Shown in pieces: positions 8,530 through 16,267 of a DNA stretch of 64,000 nucleotides. How positions within the stretch are numbered: position 1 is the stretch's first letter; every line of letters begins with the position of its first letter. The notes under the pieces were generated by a model that saw only the letters and a list, made by a program, of their open reading frames with translations, ran no database searches and was not told the origin of the DNA. This DNA is from Flavobacteriales bacterium UBA5081 (lineage in GTDB: Bacteria; Bacteroidota; Bacteroidia; Flavobacteriales_E; Vicingaceae). The translations under genes and the position numbers were made by a program. The stretch is from NCBI GenBank assembly GCA_002415785.1, contig DIAJ01000037.1, forward strand, positions 1-64,000, written 5' to 3'.

Positions 8530-11136
8530 ATGACTTCAAAAGAGATTAGAGAAGCTTTTTTTAAATTCTTTCAAAATAAAGAACATCAGTTAGTTCCTTC
8601 TGCGCCAATTGTAGTAAAAGACGACCCAACCTTAATGTTTACCAATGCCGGAATGAATCAGTTTAAAGATGTTTTTTTAGGCAATAAAGTGGCTAAAAAC
8701 AGTAGAGTGGTGGATACTCAAAAGTGTTTACGAGTTTCCGGAAAGCACAACGATTTAGAAGAAGTTGGAGTGGATACTTATCACCACACTATGTTTGAAA
8801 TGTTGGGCAATTGGTCATTTGGCGACTTTTTTAAAGATGAAATGATTCCTTGGGCTTGGGAGTTTTTAACGGAAGAGATTGGGCTGGCAAAAGATCGATT
8901 ATACGTGACCATTTTTGAAGGCGATGAAGAAGATGGCTTAGGAGAAGATACGGATGCCTATAATGCATGGGCTAAAATATTACCTGCGGAAAAGATTCTT
9001 AAAGCAGGAAAAAAAGACAATTTCTGGGAAATGGGAGAAGTAGGGCCTTGTGGTCCTTGTTCAGAGATTCACATGGATATTCGCGATGAAGAGGATAGAC
9101 AAAAAGTAGATGGAGCAACTTTGGTAAATCAAGATCACCCTCAAGTAGTGGAGATTTGGAACTTGGTTTTTATGGAGTTTAACAGAACCAAAGATAAGAG
9201 CTTAAAACCTTTACCCAATAAACATGTAGATACAGGAATGGGTTTTGAACGTTTGTGTATGGCAATTCAGGGAGTTAAATCGAATTACGATACAGATGTA
9301 TTTAAACCTTCTATCAATCATTTAGATAAAATTGCGAATAAGAAGTACACTGCTTCTCAAAGTAAAACAGATATCGCTTTTCGTGTTATTGCAGATCATA
9401 TCAGAGCAATTGCTTTTTCCATTGCCGATGGGCAGTTGCCTTCCAATACAGGAGCAGGTTATGTAATTCGACGTATTTTGCGACGTGCAGTGCGCTATGG
9501 CTATAGCTTTTTAGATTTAAAAGAGCCTTTTCTTTACAAAATGTTGATCCCATTAAAGGCAACTTTAGGAGAAACATTTGATGAATTAAATAGTCAGCAC
9601 CAATTAATTGAAAAGGTTATTTTAGAAGAAGAGCAATCTTTTTTAAGAACTTTAGAGAAAGGTATTCAACGTTTTGAAAGTTATTGCGAAGAAAATCCAA
9701 AAATAATTAAAGGAGGTTTTGCTTTTGAATTATACGATACCTTTGGCTTTCCAATTGACTTAACCAATTTATTGGCAGAAGAGAAAGGTTTAAAAGTGGA
9801 CATGCCTGCTTTTGAGTCAGAGCTTAAGCAGCAAAAAGAGCGTTCTCGTGAAGCGACTAAAGTGGATACCGGCGATTGGGTTGAAGTGTTTAAAGACGAT
9901 AAAGAAGAGTTTATCGGATATGACCAAACTTCTGCTAAGGTTAAAATCAGTCGCTACCGAAAAGTAAAACAAAAAAATAAAGAGTTATTTCAGCTTGTTT
10001 TTAATCTTACTCCTTTTTATCCCGAAGGCGGTGGGCAAGTTGGAGATACAGGTTATATTGAATTTAACGGTGAAAAAGTAAGTATTCTCGATACCAAAAA
10101 AGAGAATTTATTAATTGTTCACTTTGTAGAAGAGCTACCTACTAACTTAGAAGCTGAATTTCACGCTCAAGTAAATGAAAGTAAACGTAGAAAAACGGCG
10201 GCTAACCATTCTGCTACACACTTATTACATCAAGCTTTACGCGAAGTTTTAGGTAATCATGTAGAGCAGAAAGGCTCATTGGTTCACCCGGATTATTTGC
10301 GATTTGATTTTTCTCATTTTCAAAAAGTTAGTAAAGAGGAGCTAAGAGCAATTGAGCGCTTTGTGAATGAAAAAATTCAAGCTAACATTCCACTTAAAGA
10401 AGTGAGAAATATTCCATTGGAAGAGGCTAAATCAAAAGGTGCCTTGGCGCTTTTTGGCGAAAAGTACGGCGATACAGTGCGCATGATTCAGTTTGGAGAA
10501 AGTGTTGAGCTTTGCGGTGGAACGCATGTTTCTGCTAGTGGTTCAATTGGGTTGTTTAAAATTATTTCAGAAAGTGCAGTAGCTTCAGGAGTTCGTAGAA
10601 TTGAAGCTCTTAGTGGAGTGGAGGCACAGAAATTATTTTTTGAGCAGAGTGATTTATTGGACGACCTAAAAGAGCAGTTGAAAAATCCTAAAAAAATTGG
10701 TCAAGCAGTTCAAAACTTATTAAAGGAAAATCAGCTGTTACAAAAGGAAATCGAACAATTTAAAGCAAAAGCAGCAGGAGATGTAAAGGGTGACTTAATC
10801 AATAAAATAGAGAAGAATGGAGATGTAAATGTTTTGATTGAAGAGGTTGATTTAGATGCCGCCTCAGTTAAAAACATTGCTTTTCAGTTGAAGGCTGAAG
10901 TAGAAAACCTCTTTCTGGTCTTGGCTTCCAAAGCGGGTGGCAAACCGACAGTTTCCGTTTTAATAAGCGATAATTTAGTAAAGGAAAAAGGTTGGAATGC
11001 CGGACAGATTGTTCGTGACTTGGCAAAACACATTCAAGGTGGAGGAGGAGGACAGCCGTTTTTTGCCACCGCCGGAGGTAAAAATCCTGAAGGAATAAAA
11101 GAGGTGTTAAAAGCTGCGAGAGGTATTGTTGATTAG
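8530..11136 (+). CDS. alaS: Alanyl-tRNA synthetase
   Basis: Class II synthetase that charges tRNA-Ala. The aminoacylation core is at the N-terminus (MFTNAGMNQFKD motif near residue 38, GAGYVIRRILRRAVRYG near 302). The editing domain carries the zinc ligands HSATH near 562 and CGGTH near 664. The C-terminal oligomerisation domain ends with GGGGGQPFFATAGGK near 842. At 868 aa it is full length. It marks the right edge of the first core block; accessory DNA begins immediately after its stop. Confidence 0.97.
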   Translation: MTSKEIREAFFKFFQNKEHQLVPSAPIVVKDDPTLMFTNAGMNQFKDVFLGNKVAKNSRVVDTQKCLRVSGKHNDLEEVGVDTYHHTMFEMLGNWSFGDFFKDEMIPWAWEFLTEEIGLAKDRLYVTIFEGDEEDGLGEDTDAYNAWAKILPAEKILKAGKKDNFWEMGEVGPCGPCSEIHMDIRDEEDRQKVDGATLVNQDHPQVVEIWNLVFMEFNRTKDKSLKPLPNKHVDTGMGFERLCMAIQGVKSNYDTDVFKPSINHLDKIANKKYTASQSKTDIAFRVIADHIRAIAFSIADGQLPSNTGAGYVIRRILRRAVRYGYSFLDLKEPFLYKMLIPLKATLGETFDELNSQHQLIEKVILEEEQSFLRTLEKGIQRFESYCEENPKIIKGGFAFELYDTFGFPIDLTNLLAEEKGLKVDMPAFESELKQQKERSREATKVDTGDWVEVFKDDKEEFIGYDQTSAKVKISRYRKVKQKNKELFQLVFNLTPFYPEGGGQVGDTGYIEFNGEKVSILDTKKENLLIVHFVEELPTNLEAEFHAQVNESKRRKTAANHSATHLLHQALREVLGNHVEQKGSLVHPDYLRFDFSHFQKVSKEELRAIERFVNEKIQANIPLKEVRNIPLEEAKSKGALALFGEKYGDTVRMIQFGESVELCGGTHVSASGSIGLFKIISESAVASGVRRIEALSGVEAQKLFFEQSDLLDDLKEQLKNPKKIGQAVQNLLKENQLLQKEIEQFKAKAAGDVKGDLINKIEKNGDVNVLIEEVDLDAASVKNIAFQLKAEVENLFLVLASKAGGKPTVSVLISDNLVKEKGWNAGQIVRDLAKHIQGGGGGQPFFATAGGKNPEGIKEVLKAARGIVD

Positions 11137-11212
11137 GTAGTTGCTATGCTTGAATAGTATAGTTCAGTGTCTTGAATTTAGAAATCAGAAGAAAGTAAGC
11201 TCAATTTGAATT

Positions 11213-11371
11213 ATGGAGTTAGATATTCAAAATAAAAAGATTGAATTAATTCAATGGTTAACTACTTTAGAAGGCATGTTAGTTATTTAGAAAATATTGG
11301 AGTTAAAGAAAAAATCATTGTTGCCAGTTATGACGGCAGATGAATTTTTAAAATCTTTGAATAAAAAATAA
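11213..11371 (+). pseudogene. Relic of a small antitoxin-like gene
   Basis: Reading from the ATG at 11213 gives MELDIQNKKIELIQWLTTLE, which looks like the opening of the short helical antitoxins common in Bacteroidota. It continues for 25 codons to an in-frame TAG (11288-11290), then runs on in the same frame through KILELKKKS and ends with PVMTADEFLKSLNKK and a TAA at 11371. The total of 53 codons is shorter than usual, so the middle is probably deleted as well as interrupted. No toxin partner remains. Confidence 0.55.
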
Positions 11372-11393
11372 CTAACCCCAATACCAATGCATT

Positions 11394-11426
11394 CCCCGAC
11401 CAAATGTACGGGGTGATCTGAACAGC
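11394..11426 (+). repeat. 33-bp dispersed repeat, copy 1
   Basis: This 33-nt stretch contains a small hairpin (CCCCG near its start, CGGGG near its middle). It matches 16286-16318 at 26 of 33 positions in the same orientation. The two copies stand on either side of the three-gene cassette block (11.7-16.3 kb). Nature unknown. Confidence 0.5.
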
Positions 11427-11533
11427 TTGTTCCGATTCATCGGAAAACCAACATAATTACTTCTCTGTATAATTGCTCAGAAGCTCAGTTTGGTTTTTAA
11501 ATGATTTAAAAATAATTATTTATAAATATTTAA

Positions 11534-11553
11534 TAAATGTTTGCAAACATTTA
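11534..11553. promoter_or_regulatory. Perfect 20-bp palindrome, possible operator
   Basis: TAAATGTTTGCAAACATTTA is an uninterrupted palindrome lying 16 bp upstream of the -33 element of the next promoter. Position and symmetry suit a dimeric repressor or activator site. It could also be chance in AT-rich DNA. Confidence 0.4.
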
Positions 11554-11568
11554 ATGTAATTGGTTTCA

Positions 11569-11598
11569 TTGAAGCTGTTTTAATTTTTGGTATGTTTG
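11569..11598 (+). promoter_or_regulatory. Promoter reading into the cassette block
   Basis: TTG at 11569-11571, 19 nt, TATGTTTG at 11591-11598: a full match to the Bacteroidota consensus. It lies about 95 bp outside the left boundary of the first unit (11693), so transcription enters the array from outside, as the Pc promoter does in integrons. Confidence 0.6.
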
Positions 11599-11692
11599 AT
11601 GGTTAAAATTAATTACTGAATTTCAGGACAGTAAAATTTAATTTTAAACAGACATAAGGTAAATAAAGCACACTGGTGTGTTTTAGCCAATT

Positions 11693-11702
11693 GTTGTGGC
11701 TC
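11693..11702 (+). repeat. Left end of the OLD-ATPase unit (GTT-type boundary)
   Basis: GTTGTGGCTC here is the exact reverse complement of GAGCCACAAC at 13571-13580. The match extends two bases outward (TTGTTGTGGCTC at 11691-11702 against GAGCCACAACAA at 13571-13582), so a 12-bp perfect inverted repeat brackets the gene between them. Confidence 0.6.
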
Positions 11703-11724
11703 ATAAAAAATGACAATCGAATAA

Positions 11725-13569
11725 ATGATAGAAATCCAATTACCAATTCCTTGGGAGAATAAAAAGATAGAATTTGAAAAAATTCCTAATCTTATGTTTT
11801 TAGTCGGACCAAATGGCTCAGGAAAAACAAGGTTTGCAGAAAAATTAAGCCAACACCTTCCAAGTTGTAGAACTTTAAGTGTGGATAGATTATCGGGAAT
11901 GTCAGCAAACCATAAAGGTTATGATACCATTTTTGGTACTGATACATTTGAAAAAGGCTTTAATAAGGAGCAATTTGGGCAATATATTACAAGCAGTACA
12001 AAACTTGGGTACGGTATTGATGCTTTTGTTTTACTTGAAGAAAAATATGATTTAAGAATACAAATAGAAGCAACTCTTTCACAGCTTTTAAACCGAGAGA
12101 TTCGAATGGAATGGGATAGTGGAAGATTACAACCTATAGCTTATAACAGAGATACTGAAAAATCATATAAACTACACAAAGAAGAATGTCACGGAATTAA
12201 AGAATTACTGATTTTACTAACTCATTTGTATGATGACCAGTACGAATCATTAATTATTGATGAACCTGAATTAAACTTACATCCGCAGTTTCAATCGTAT
12301 CTTATTCAAGAAATTAGACGAGTAGTTAAAAATGAAAAATATCGAAAGAAAAATGTTGTTTTAATTACACATTCCCCATTCATTCTTGATATAAAAGATT
12401 TAGAAGATTTAAAATCAATTATTTCCTTTAATACTAAATTTGATGTACCAGCTCATTTAATGAATCTAGGAGATGAAAAATTGGCTCAATTTGAAAATTT
12501 GATTTCTCAACTAAACGTACATCACAAACAATTATTCTTTGCAGATAGTCCGATTTTTGTTGAAGGCATTTTTGATTCTATATTTTTTCACTCGATACAA
12601 AACAAAAGAGGTGTCTCTTTTGAAGGTGCGGGAAGTTGTATTATTGATGTTGGTGGTAACAATCAGATAGTAAATTATTATTATTTATCAGAGTATTTAG
12701 GAAAACGTTCATATTATGTATTCGATTTAGACAGCTTATTTACTTATAAACTTAGGAAAGGTGCTGACACTTCTGATTTGATAAAAGATTATTTAAGTTC
12801 TATTGGAGCAGGTGAGAACTTCCAAAGTGCTGTTACTGACCTTGAACGAAATTTAAAACAACATATTGAAAAAATCAGAGATAATGAAGTACCTGAAAGC
12901 TTATCTGATTTAAAAGAGTTCATTGTGAAATCTTTAGCTGAAAATAATTCTGATTCTTGGAAAAAAGCTAGAACAGCTTTTTTAATTCAATTGAACACTA
13001 ATAAAGATTCATTTCAAGACTTCATAGAAAACAGGTCACTCATTTTTATAAAATCCAAGATAGATAGTCTAATTAATTCATTGAAAGAGAATCAGGTCTA
13101 TCTATTATCAAATGGAGCACTTGAAAACTATTTTCCTTCTTATCAAGGAAATAAATATAAAATTCAAGAAGACTTAAAAAGAAAAACTTTAGAGGATGAA
13201 CTTCAGATAATCAATCAGTTAAATGATTCCGAATTAAAATCTAGATATAATGGTTTATATGAGATATTGCTTGACTTCCCTTCGTCAAGTAAAATTGATT
13301 ATAAAGTGCAAATAAAAAACCTATTATCTGACCTAATTTTTAATATTCAAAAGGGAGCTAACAATAAATCTTTTAATTCTAAAGAATCTATAATTAACTA
13401 TCTAGGTAATGAATGGAAAGCAATTTCTAGAGTCTTAGAAATAGAAAGCTTTGAAATAAAAGAGGTTGGTTATTCTTGTAAACTAAAAATATTTGACAAT
13501 TGGGAATTGGGTGAGATTATTTATGAATTTAATGAAGATACTAATCCATCTAAAATTGAGATAAAATAA
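11725..13569 (+). CDS. OLD-family ATPase with TOPRIM-like nuclease domain
   Basis: A 614-aa AAA-type ATPase of the OLD/AAA15 group. Walker A GPNGSGKT is at residues 28-35, the ABC-like Walker B LIIDEPELNLHP at 176-187, and the switch LITHSPF at 213-219. A TOPRIM-like part follows: Glu in IFVEGIFD (about 280), IIDVGGNN (about 307-313) and the Asp pair in VFDLDSL (about 334 and 336). Members of this superfamily include anti-phage OLD and Gabija/PARIS-type proteins, so defence is likely but not shown. There is no partner nuclease or helicase gene beside it. It sits alone in a unit with 12-bp inverted ends, next to unrelated cargo, which points to acquisition by transfer. Confidence 0.78.
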   Translation: MIEIQLPIPWENKKIEFEKIPNLMFLVGPNGSGKTRFAEKLSQHLPSCRTLSVDRLSGMSANHKGYDTIFGTDTFEKGFNKEQFGQYITSSTKLGYGIDAFVLLEEKYDLRIQIEATLSQLLNREIRMEWDSGRLQPIAYNRDTEKSYKLHKEECHGIKELLILLTHLYDDQYESLIIDEPELNLHPQFQSYLIQEIRRVVKNEKYRKKNVVLITHSPFILDIKDLEDLKSIISFNTKFDVPAHLMNLGDEKLAQFENLISQLNVHHKQLFFADSPIFVEGIFDSIFFHSIQNKRGVSFEGAGSCIIDVGGNNQIVNYYYLSEYLGKRSYYVFDLDSLFTYKLRKGADTSDLIKDYLSSIGAGENFQSAVTDLERNLKQHIEKIRDNEVPESLSDLKEFIVKSLAENNSDSWKKARTAFLIQLNTNKDSFQDFIENRSLIFIKSKIDSLINSLKENQVYLLSNGALENYFPSYQGNKYKIQEDLKRKTLEDELQIINQLNDSELKSRYNGLYEILLDFPSSSKIDYKVQIKNLLSDLIFNIQKGANNKSFNSKESIINYLGNEWKAISRVLEIESFEIKEVGYSCKLKIFDNWELGEIIYEFNEDTNPSKIEIK

Positions 13570-13570
13570 C

Positions 13571-13705
13571 GAGCCACAACAATGTGTATAAGTAATAGCG
13601 GTTTAAGTGTTAAAACGAAAGATAAAACATATAATAAAGGTTAGTGCAAAACCGAAAGGTTTGTGAGTAGAAATCCGCTACTACTCATACACGATACCGT
13701 TGTGC
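13571..13705. repeat. attC-like foldable site B
   Basis: Begins GAGCCACAAC (13571-13580) right after the ATPase stop and ends GTTGTGC (13699-13705). Arms at 13584-13601 and 13675-13692 pair at 16 of 18 positions, with unpaired spacers of 3 nt on the left and 6 nt on the right. The loop is 73 nt and carries AAGTGTT at loop positions 4-10. From AAC to GTT is 124 nt, exactly as in site D. Layout and asymmetry resemble integron attC sites. Confidence 0.6.
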
Positions 13706-13738
13706 AAAAATTAAAAAACTACTTCTAAATTTAATTAT

Positions 13739-15640
13739 ATGAGAATTCAAACCTTATTACTCATAATTGGCCTTTTAGTTAATTCTATTATCCAAGCTCA
13801 GAATGATTCTATTGAAGTTTTTTTTGAAACGAATAGTGCATTAGTTAAACAAAATCAAATTATAAAATTAAATTCAAAGCTTCAGGACTGTAAAGTAAAT
13901 GAAATAAATGTTTCAGCATATTGTGACTCAACAGGATCAGTAAGACACAATCTTAGATTGAGTAAAAATAGAGCAAATAAGGTTAAATTGAATTTAGTAA
14001 AATTGGGAGTAGACTCGAAAAAAATTCAAACCTTTTATTATGGCGAAAACTTTCAAAATGTTTCAAAAAATTTAGCAAAAAATAGAAAAGCTGTAGTCAA
14101 GTTTTCTTGTTATAACAGCCATATGGAAGCAAAAGAAAATGATATTTCTGAACTGTACGGTAAATTTAAAAGTAGTCCACAAGTTTTCTGTATTAACAGT
14201 AATAGAGATACAATTATTCAATGTGAAAAAGGTACTGTAATCTTGATAAAGGCTAATTCATTTGAACTTTCGGAAGAGCAGATTAAAAATGGTTCATGTA
14301 TTGAATTTGAAGTAAAAGAAGTTTTTTCAAACTCAGAAATAGTCCTTGAAAATTTATCTACTACTTCCAATGGGGAAATATTGGAAACTATGGGTATGAT
14401 ATACACAAACGCAATGTTAGGGTCAGATACAATAAGTTTAAAAAAAGATTTGACAATAATTTCCCAACAAGAACAAGAAATAGAAGGTGCTAAGATTTTT
14501 GATGGTTCTCGAAATACAACTGATGGGCAAATAAATTGGGAGATAGAAGAAAATAGCATTTTACGGTCTTTTACTCTAAAAGAGGTTGCTTATTGCATAA
14601 ACTCTACGCCTCTGTCAGATACTTGCTTGCCTTTTAATATGGGATGCTTGCCTGCATATGACAGCTATTGTAGAAATAAATGCCTAAACAGATTATTACA
14701 TAACTGCAAAAGATGTAAATTTTTTAATTGTCGATTAAAACGAATTTTTAAACCTATTCAAGGAACATTCAATGATAGCATAAAAGAATTAAATATTGAA
14801 CTCAGAAAGTGTCAAAAAATGTATCGCTATCTAAACAATTTGGACAGAGAAACTAGACATTTAAATTACCAAGTCCCGATTAATTATATAGACTTACTGA
14901 ATCTTTTTAAAATAAAATACGATGTTTTACCAAGAAGCAATGTCGATAGCATAAGTAATACCAATTCACTAAATGAAAAAGAAAAACAGAAAACAGAAAT
15001 TGAAGCAACAATTGAAGCGATTAGACTTTCTGACAATTACACTCGATCAGGCACTCAACTAAAATCTGAACTAATTGTGGATTGTAATAAAATTGACTCA
15101 TTAATGAATTTCTATAAAGTTACAAATCGAGAAGAGTTAAAAATGATTCTCAACAAACCTCTTTTTGATGAATTTAACGTCACGAATCAGGCTGACCTAA
15201 GAGAAGCCATGTCAAAAGCAAATTTAGATAGTTTAGAAGTCGCTTACCAAAATCGCAGAATCTCTTATGAAGATTTTAAATTCTATATTTATAACACAAA
15301 TAGATTAGGTTGGAAAAATATTGATCGTTTTGCAGATATTAAGGAGAAGGATAAAACAAAAATTAAAGTTTTGCAAAAACCTACACCACGAACTGACTGC
15401 AAACTGATTTATAAAGAAAGACGATTTGTACTTCCACCTATTATTGAAGAGAACTATTTTGCATTCGAAGGTATACCTAAAAATGAAAAAGCATGGCTTG
15501 TAGGATTAAAATATTCAGATGGTATCCCATTTCTATCATTAGAAGAAATAACTATTGAAAAAAATGCTGAATATAAATTTAATTTCAAGAAGCAAACATT
15601 AAAGGAACTGCAAGAAAAACTGAAAATAATTGATTTTTAA
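13739..15640 (+). CDS. Exported protein with an N-terminal OmpA-like domain
   Basis: A 633-aa protein with a signal peptide (about 1-20, ending IIQAQ). It is followed at once by an OmpA/MotB-type peptidoglycan-binding domain (about 25-125: VFFETNSALV, then DSTGSVRHNLRLSKNRA). Next comes a beta-rich domain with GTVILIKANSF and LSTTSNGEILETMGMIYTNA (about 160-290), a type seen in Bacteroidota surface proteins. A cysteine cluster with about nine Cys (about 300-335) and a long helical, charged tail follow. OmpA domains usually sit at the C-terminus, so this order is unusual. Likely periplasmic or outer-membrane associated. It is the only gene between sites B and C. Confidence 0.65.
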   Translation: MRIQTLLLIIGLLVNSIIQAQNDSIEVFFETNSALVKQNQIIKLNSKLQDCKVNEINVSAYCDSTGSVRHNLRLSKNRANKVKLNLVKLGVDSKKIQTFYYGENFQNVSKNLAKNRKAVVKFSCYNSHMEAKENDISELYGKFKSSPQVFCINSNRDTIIQCEKGTVILIKANSFELSEEQIKNGSCIEFEVKEVFSNSEIVLENLSTTSNGEILETMGMIYTNAMLGSDTISLKKDLTIISQQEQEIEGAKIFDGSRNTTDGQINWEIEENSILRSFTLKEVAYCINSTPLSDTCLPFNMGCLPAYDSYCRNKCLNRLLHNCKRCKFFNCRLKRIFKPIQGTFNDSIKELNIELRKCQKMYRYLNNLDRETRHLNYQVPINYIDLLNLFKIKYDVLPRSNVDSISNTNSLNEKEKQKTEIEATIEAIRLSDNYTRSGTQLKSELIVDCNKIDSLMNFYKVTNREELKMILNKPLFDEFNVTNQADLREAMSKANLDSLEVAYQNRRISYEDFKFYIYNTNRLGWKNIDRFADIKEKDKTKIKVLQKPTPRTDCKLIYKERRFVLPPIIEENYFAFEGIPKNEKAWLVGLKYSDGIPFLSLEEITIEKNAEYKFNFKKQTLKELQEKLKIIDF

Positions 15641-15654
15641 AAACAAAAAGTAGC

Positions 15655-15851
15655 TTTTGCTAACACGCTGTATAGTGCATTGTGGGTAAGGCAGTTTAGT
15701 TAGCTTAGTAGTTATTTGATAGTCGCAAAATCCGCTAGCAGGTTTTGTAAAAAGAGCAAAGAAACAAAACCGCCAAGCGGTTTTTGCTAAGTGCTAAATT
15801 GAAATAGTATTTTTATCAAAACCACAACGCACCATACAGTAAACGTTATGC
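15655..15851. repeat. attC-like foldable site C with an internal palindrome
   Basis: TTTTGCTAAC (15655-15664) opens and GTTATGC (15845-15851) closes the site. Arms CTGTATAGTGCATTGTG (15668-15684) and 15823-15839 pair at 15 of 17. AAC-to-GTT length is 186 nt, 62 more than sites B and D. The loop contains a 63-nt inverted repeat (15725-15787, arms GCAAAATCCGC and GCGGTTTTTGC at its ends), which could be an insertion and would account for the excess. Confidence 0.5.
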
Positions 15852-16267
15852 TTAATTGGAAAATGCAGAAACATTTACTTTACCTAACATCGTTTGCATT
15901 TCTCTTCATACAAATATCTTGTGAAGATGCTAAAGTGTTTGCAGCATTTACCGGGACTTTGATAAGTGAACAAGGAGAACCGGTTGATAGTGCATTAATT
16001 GATATTTTCATAAATGGCAAGTTAAAAAAGATAGGGCAGTACGGCGATACATTAACTGAGTATCGAAATGATAGTATAGTCAGAGAGTTCGTTGACGGCT
16101 ATTATTATACTGACTCTGTTGGAAACTTTGGTTTAGGTTTATTTGATGAAATTAAAGACAAAGCTGAAGTTAAAATTCGATTTAGAAAGAATGGCTATCA
16201 ACCTTTAGAAATTATTCTGAACGAGTCACTGACTCTTGACACTACACTGATACTAAAAGAAAACTAA
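15848..16267 (+). CDS. Small lipoprotein with a carboxypeptidase-regulatory-like domain
   Basis: A 139-aa exported protein. A hydrophobic leader ends in the lipobox-like IQISC, after which a beta-sandwich of the carboxypeptidase-regulatory type is suggested by FTGTLISEQGEPVDSALIDI and the closing TLDTTLILKEN. Function unknown. The first ATG (15848) lies inside the GTTATGC boundary of site C. A second in-frame ATG at 15863 gives a more typical 20-residue lipoprotein signal and may be the true start. No intact site follows it; a 33-bp repeat is found instead. Confidence 0.6.
   Translation: MLNWKMQKHLLYLTSFAFLFIQISCEDAKVFAAFTGTLISEQGEPVDSALIDIFINGKLKKIGQYGDTLTEYRNDSIVREFVDGYYYTDSVGNFGLGLFDEIKDKAEVKIRFRKNGYQPLEIILNESLTLDTTLILKEN

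Larger units (their letters stand above)
11137..11724. other. 588-bp accessory leader without an intact gene
   Basis: Between alaS and the OLD-family gene there is no intact coding region. In order it holds the antitoxin relic (11213-11371), a 33-bp repeat (11394-11426), a perfect 20-bp palindrome (11534-11553), a strong promoter (11569-11598) and the left boundary of the first cassette-like unit (GTTGTGGCTC at 11693-11702). Confidence 0.6.
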
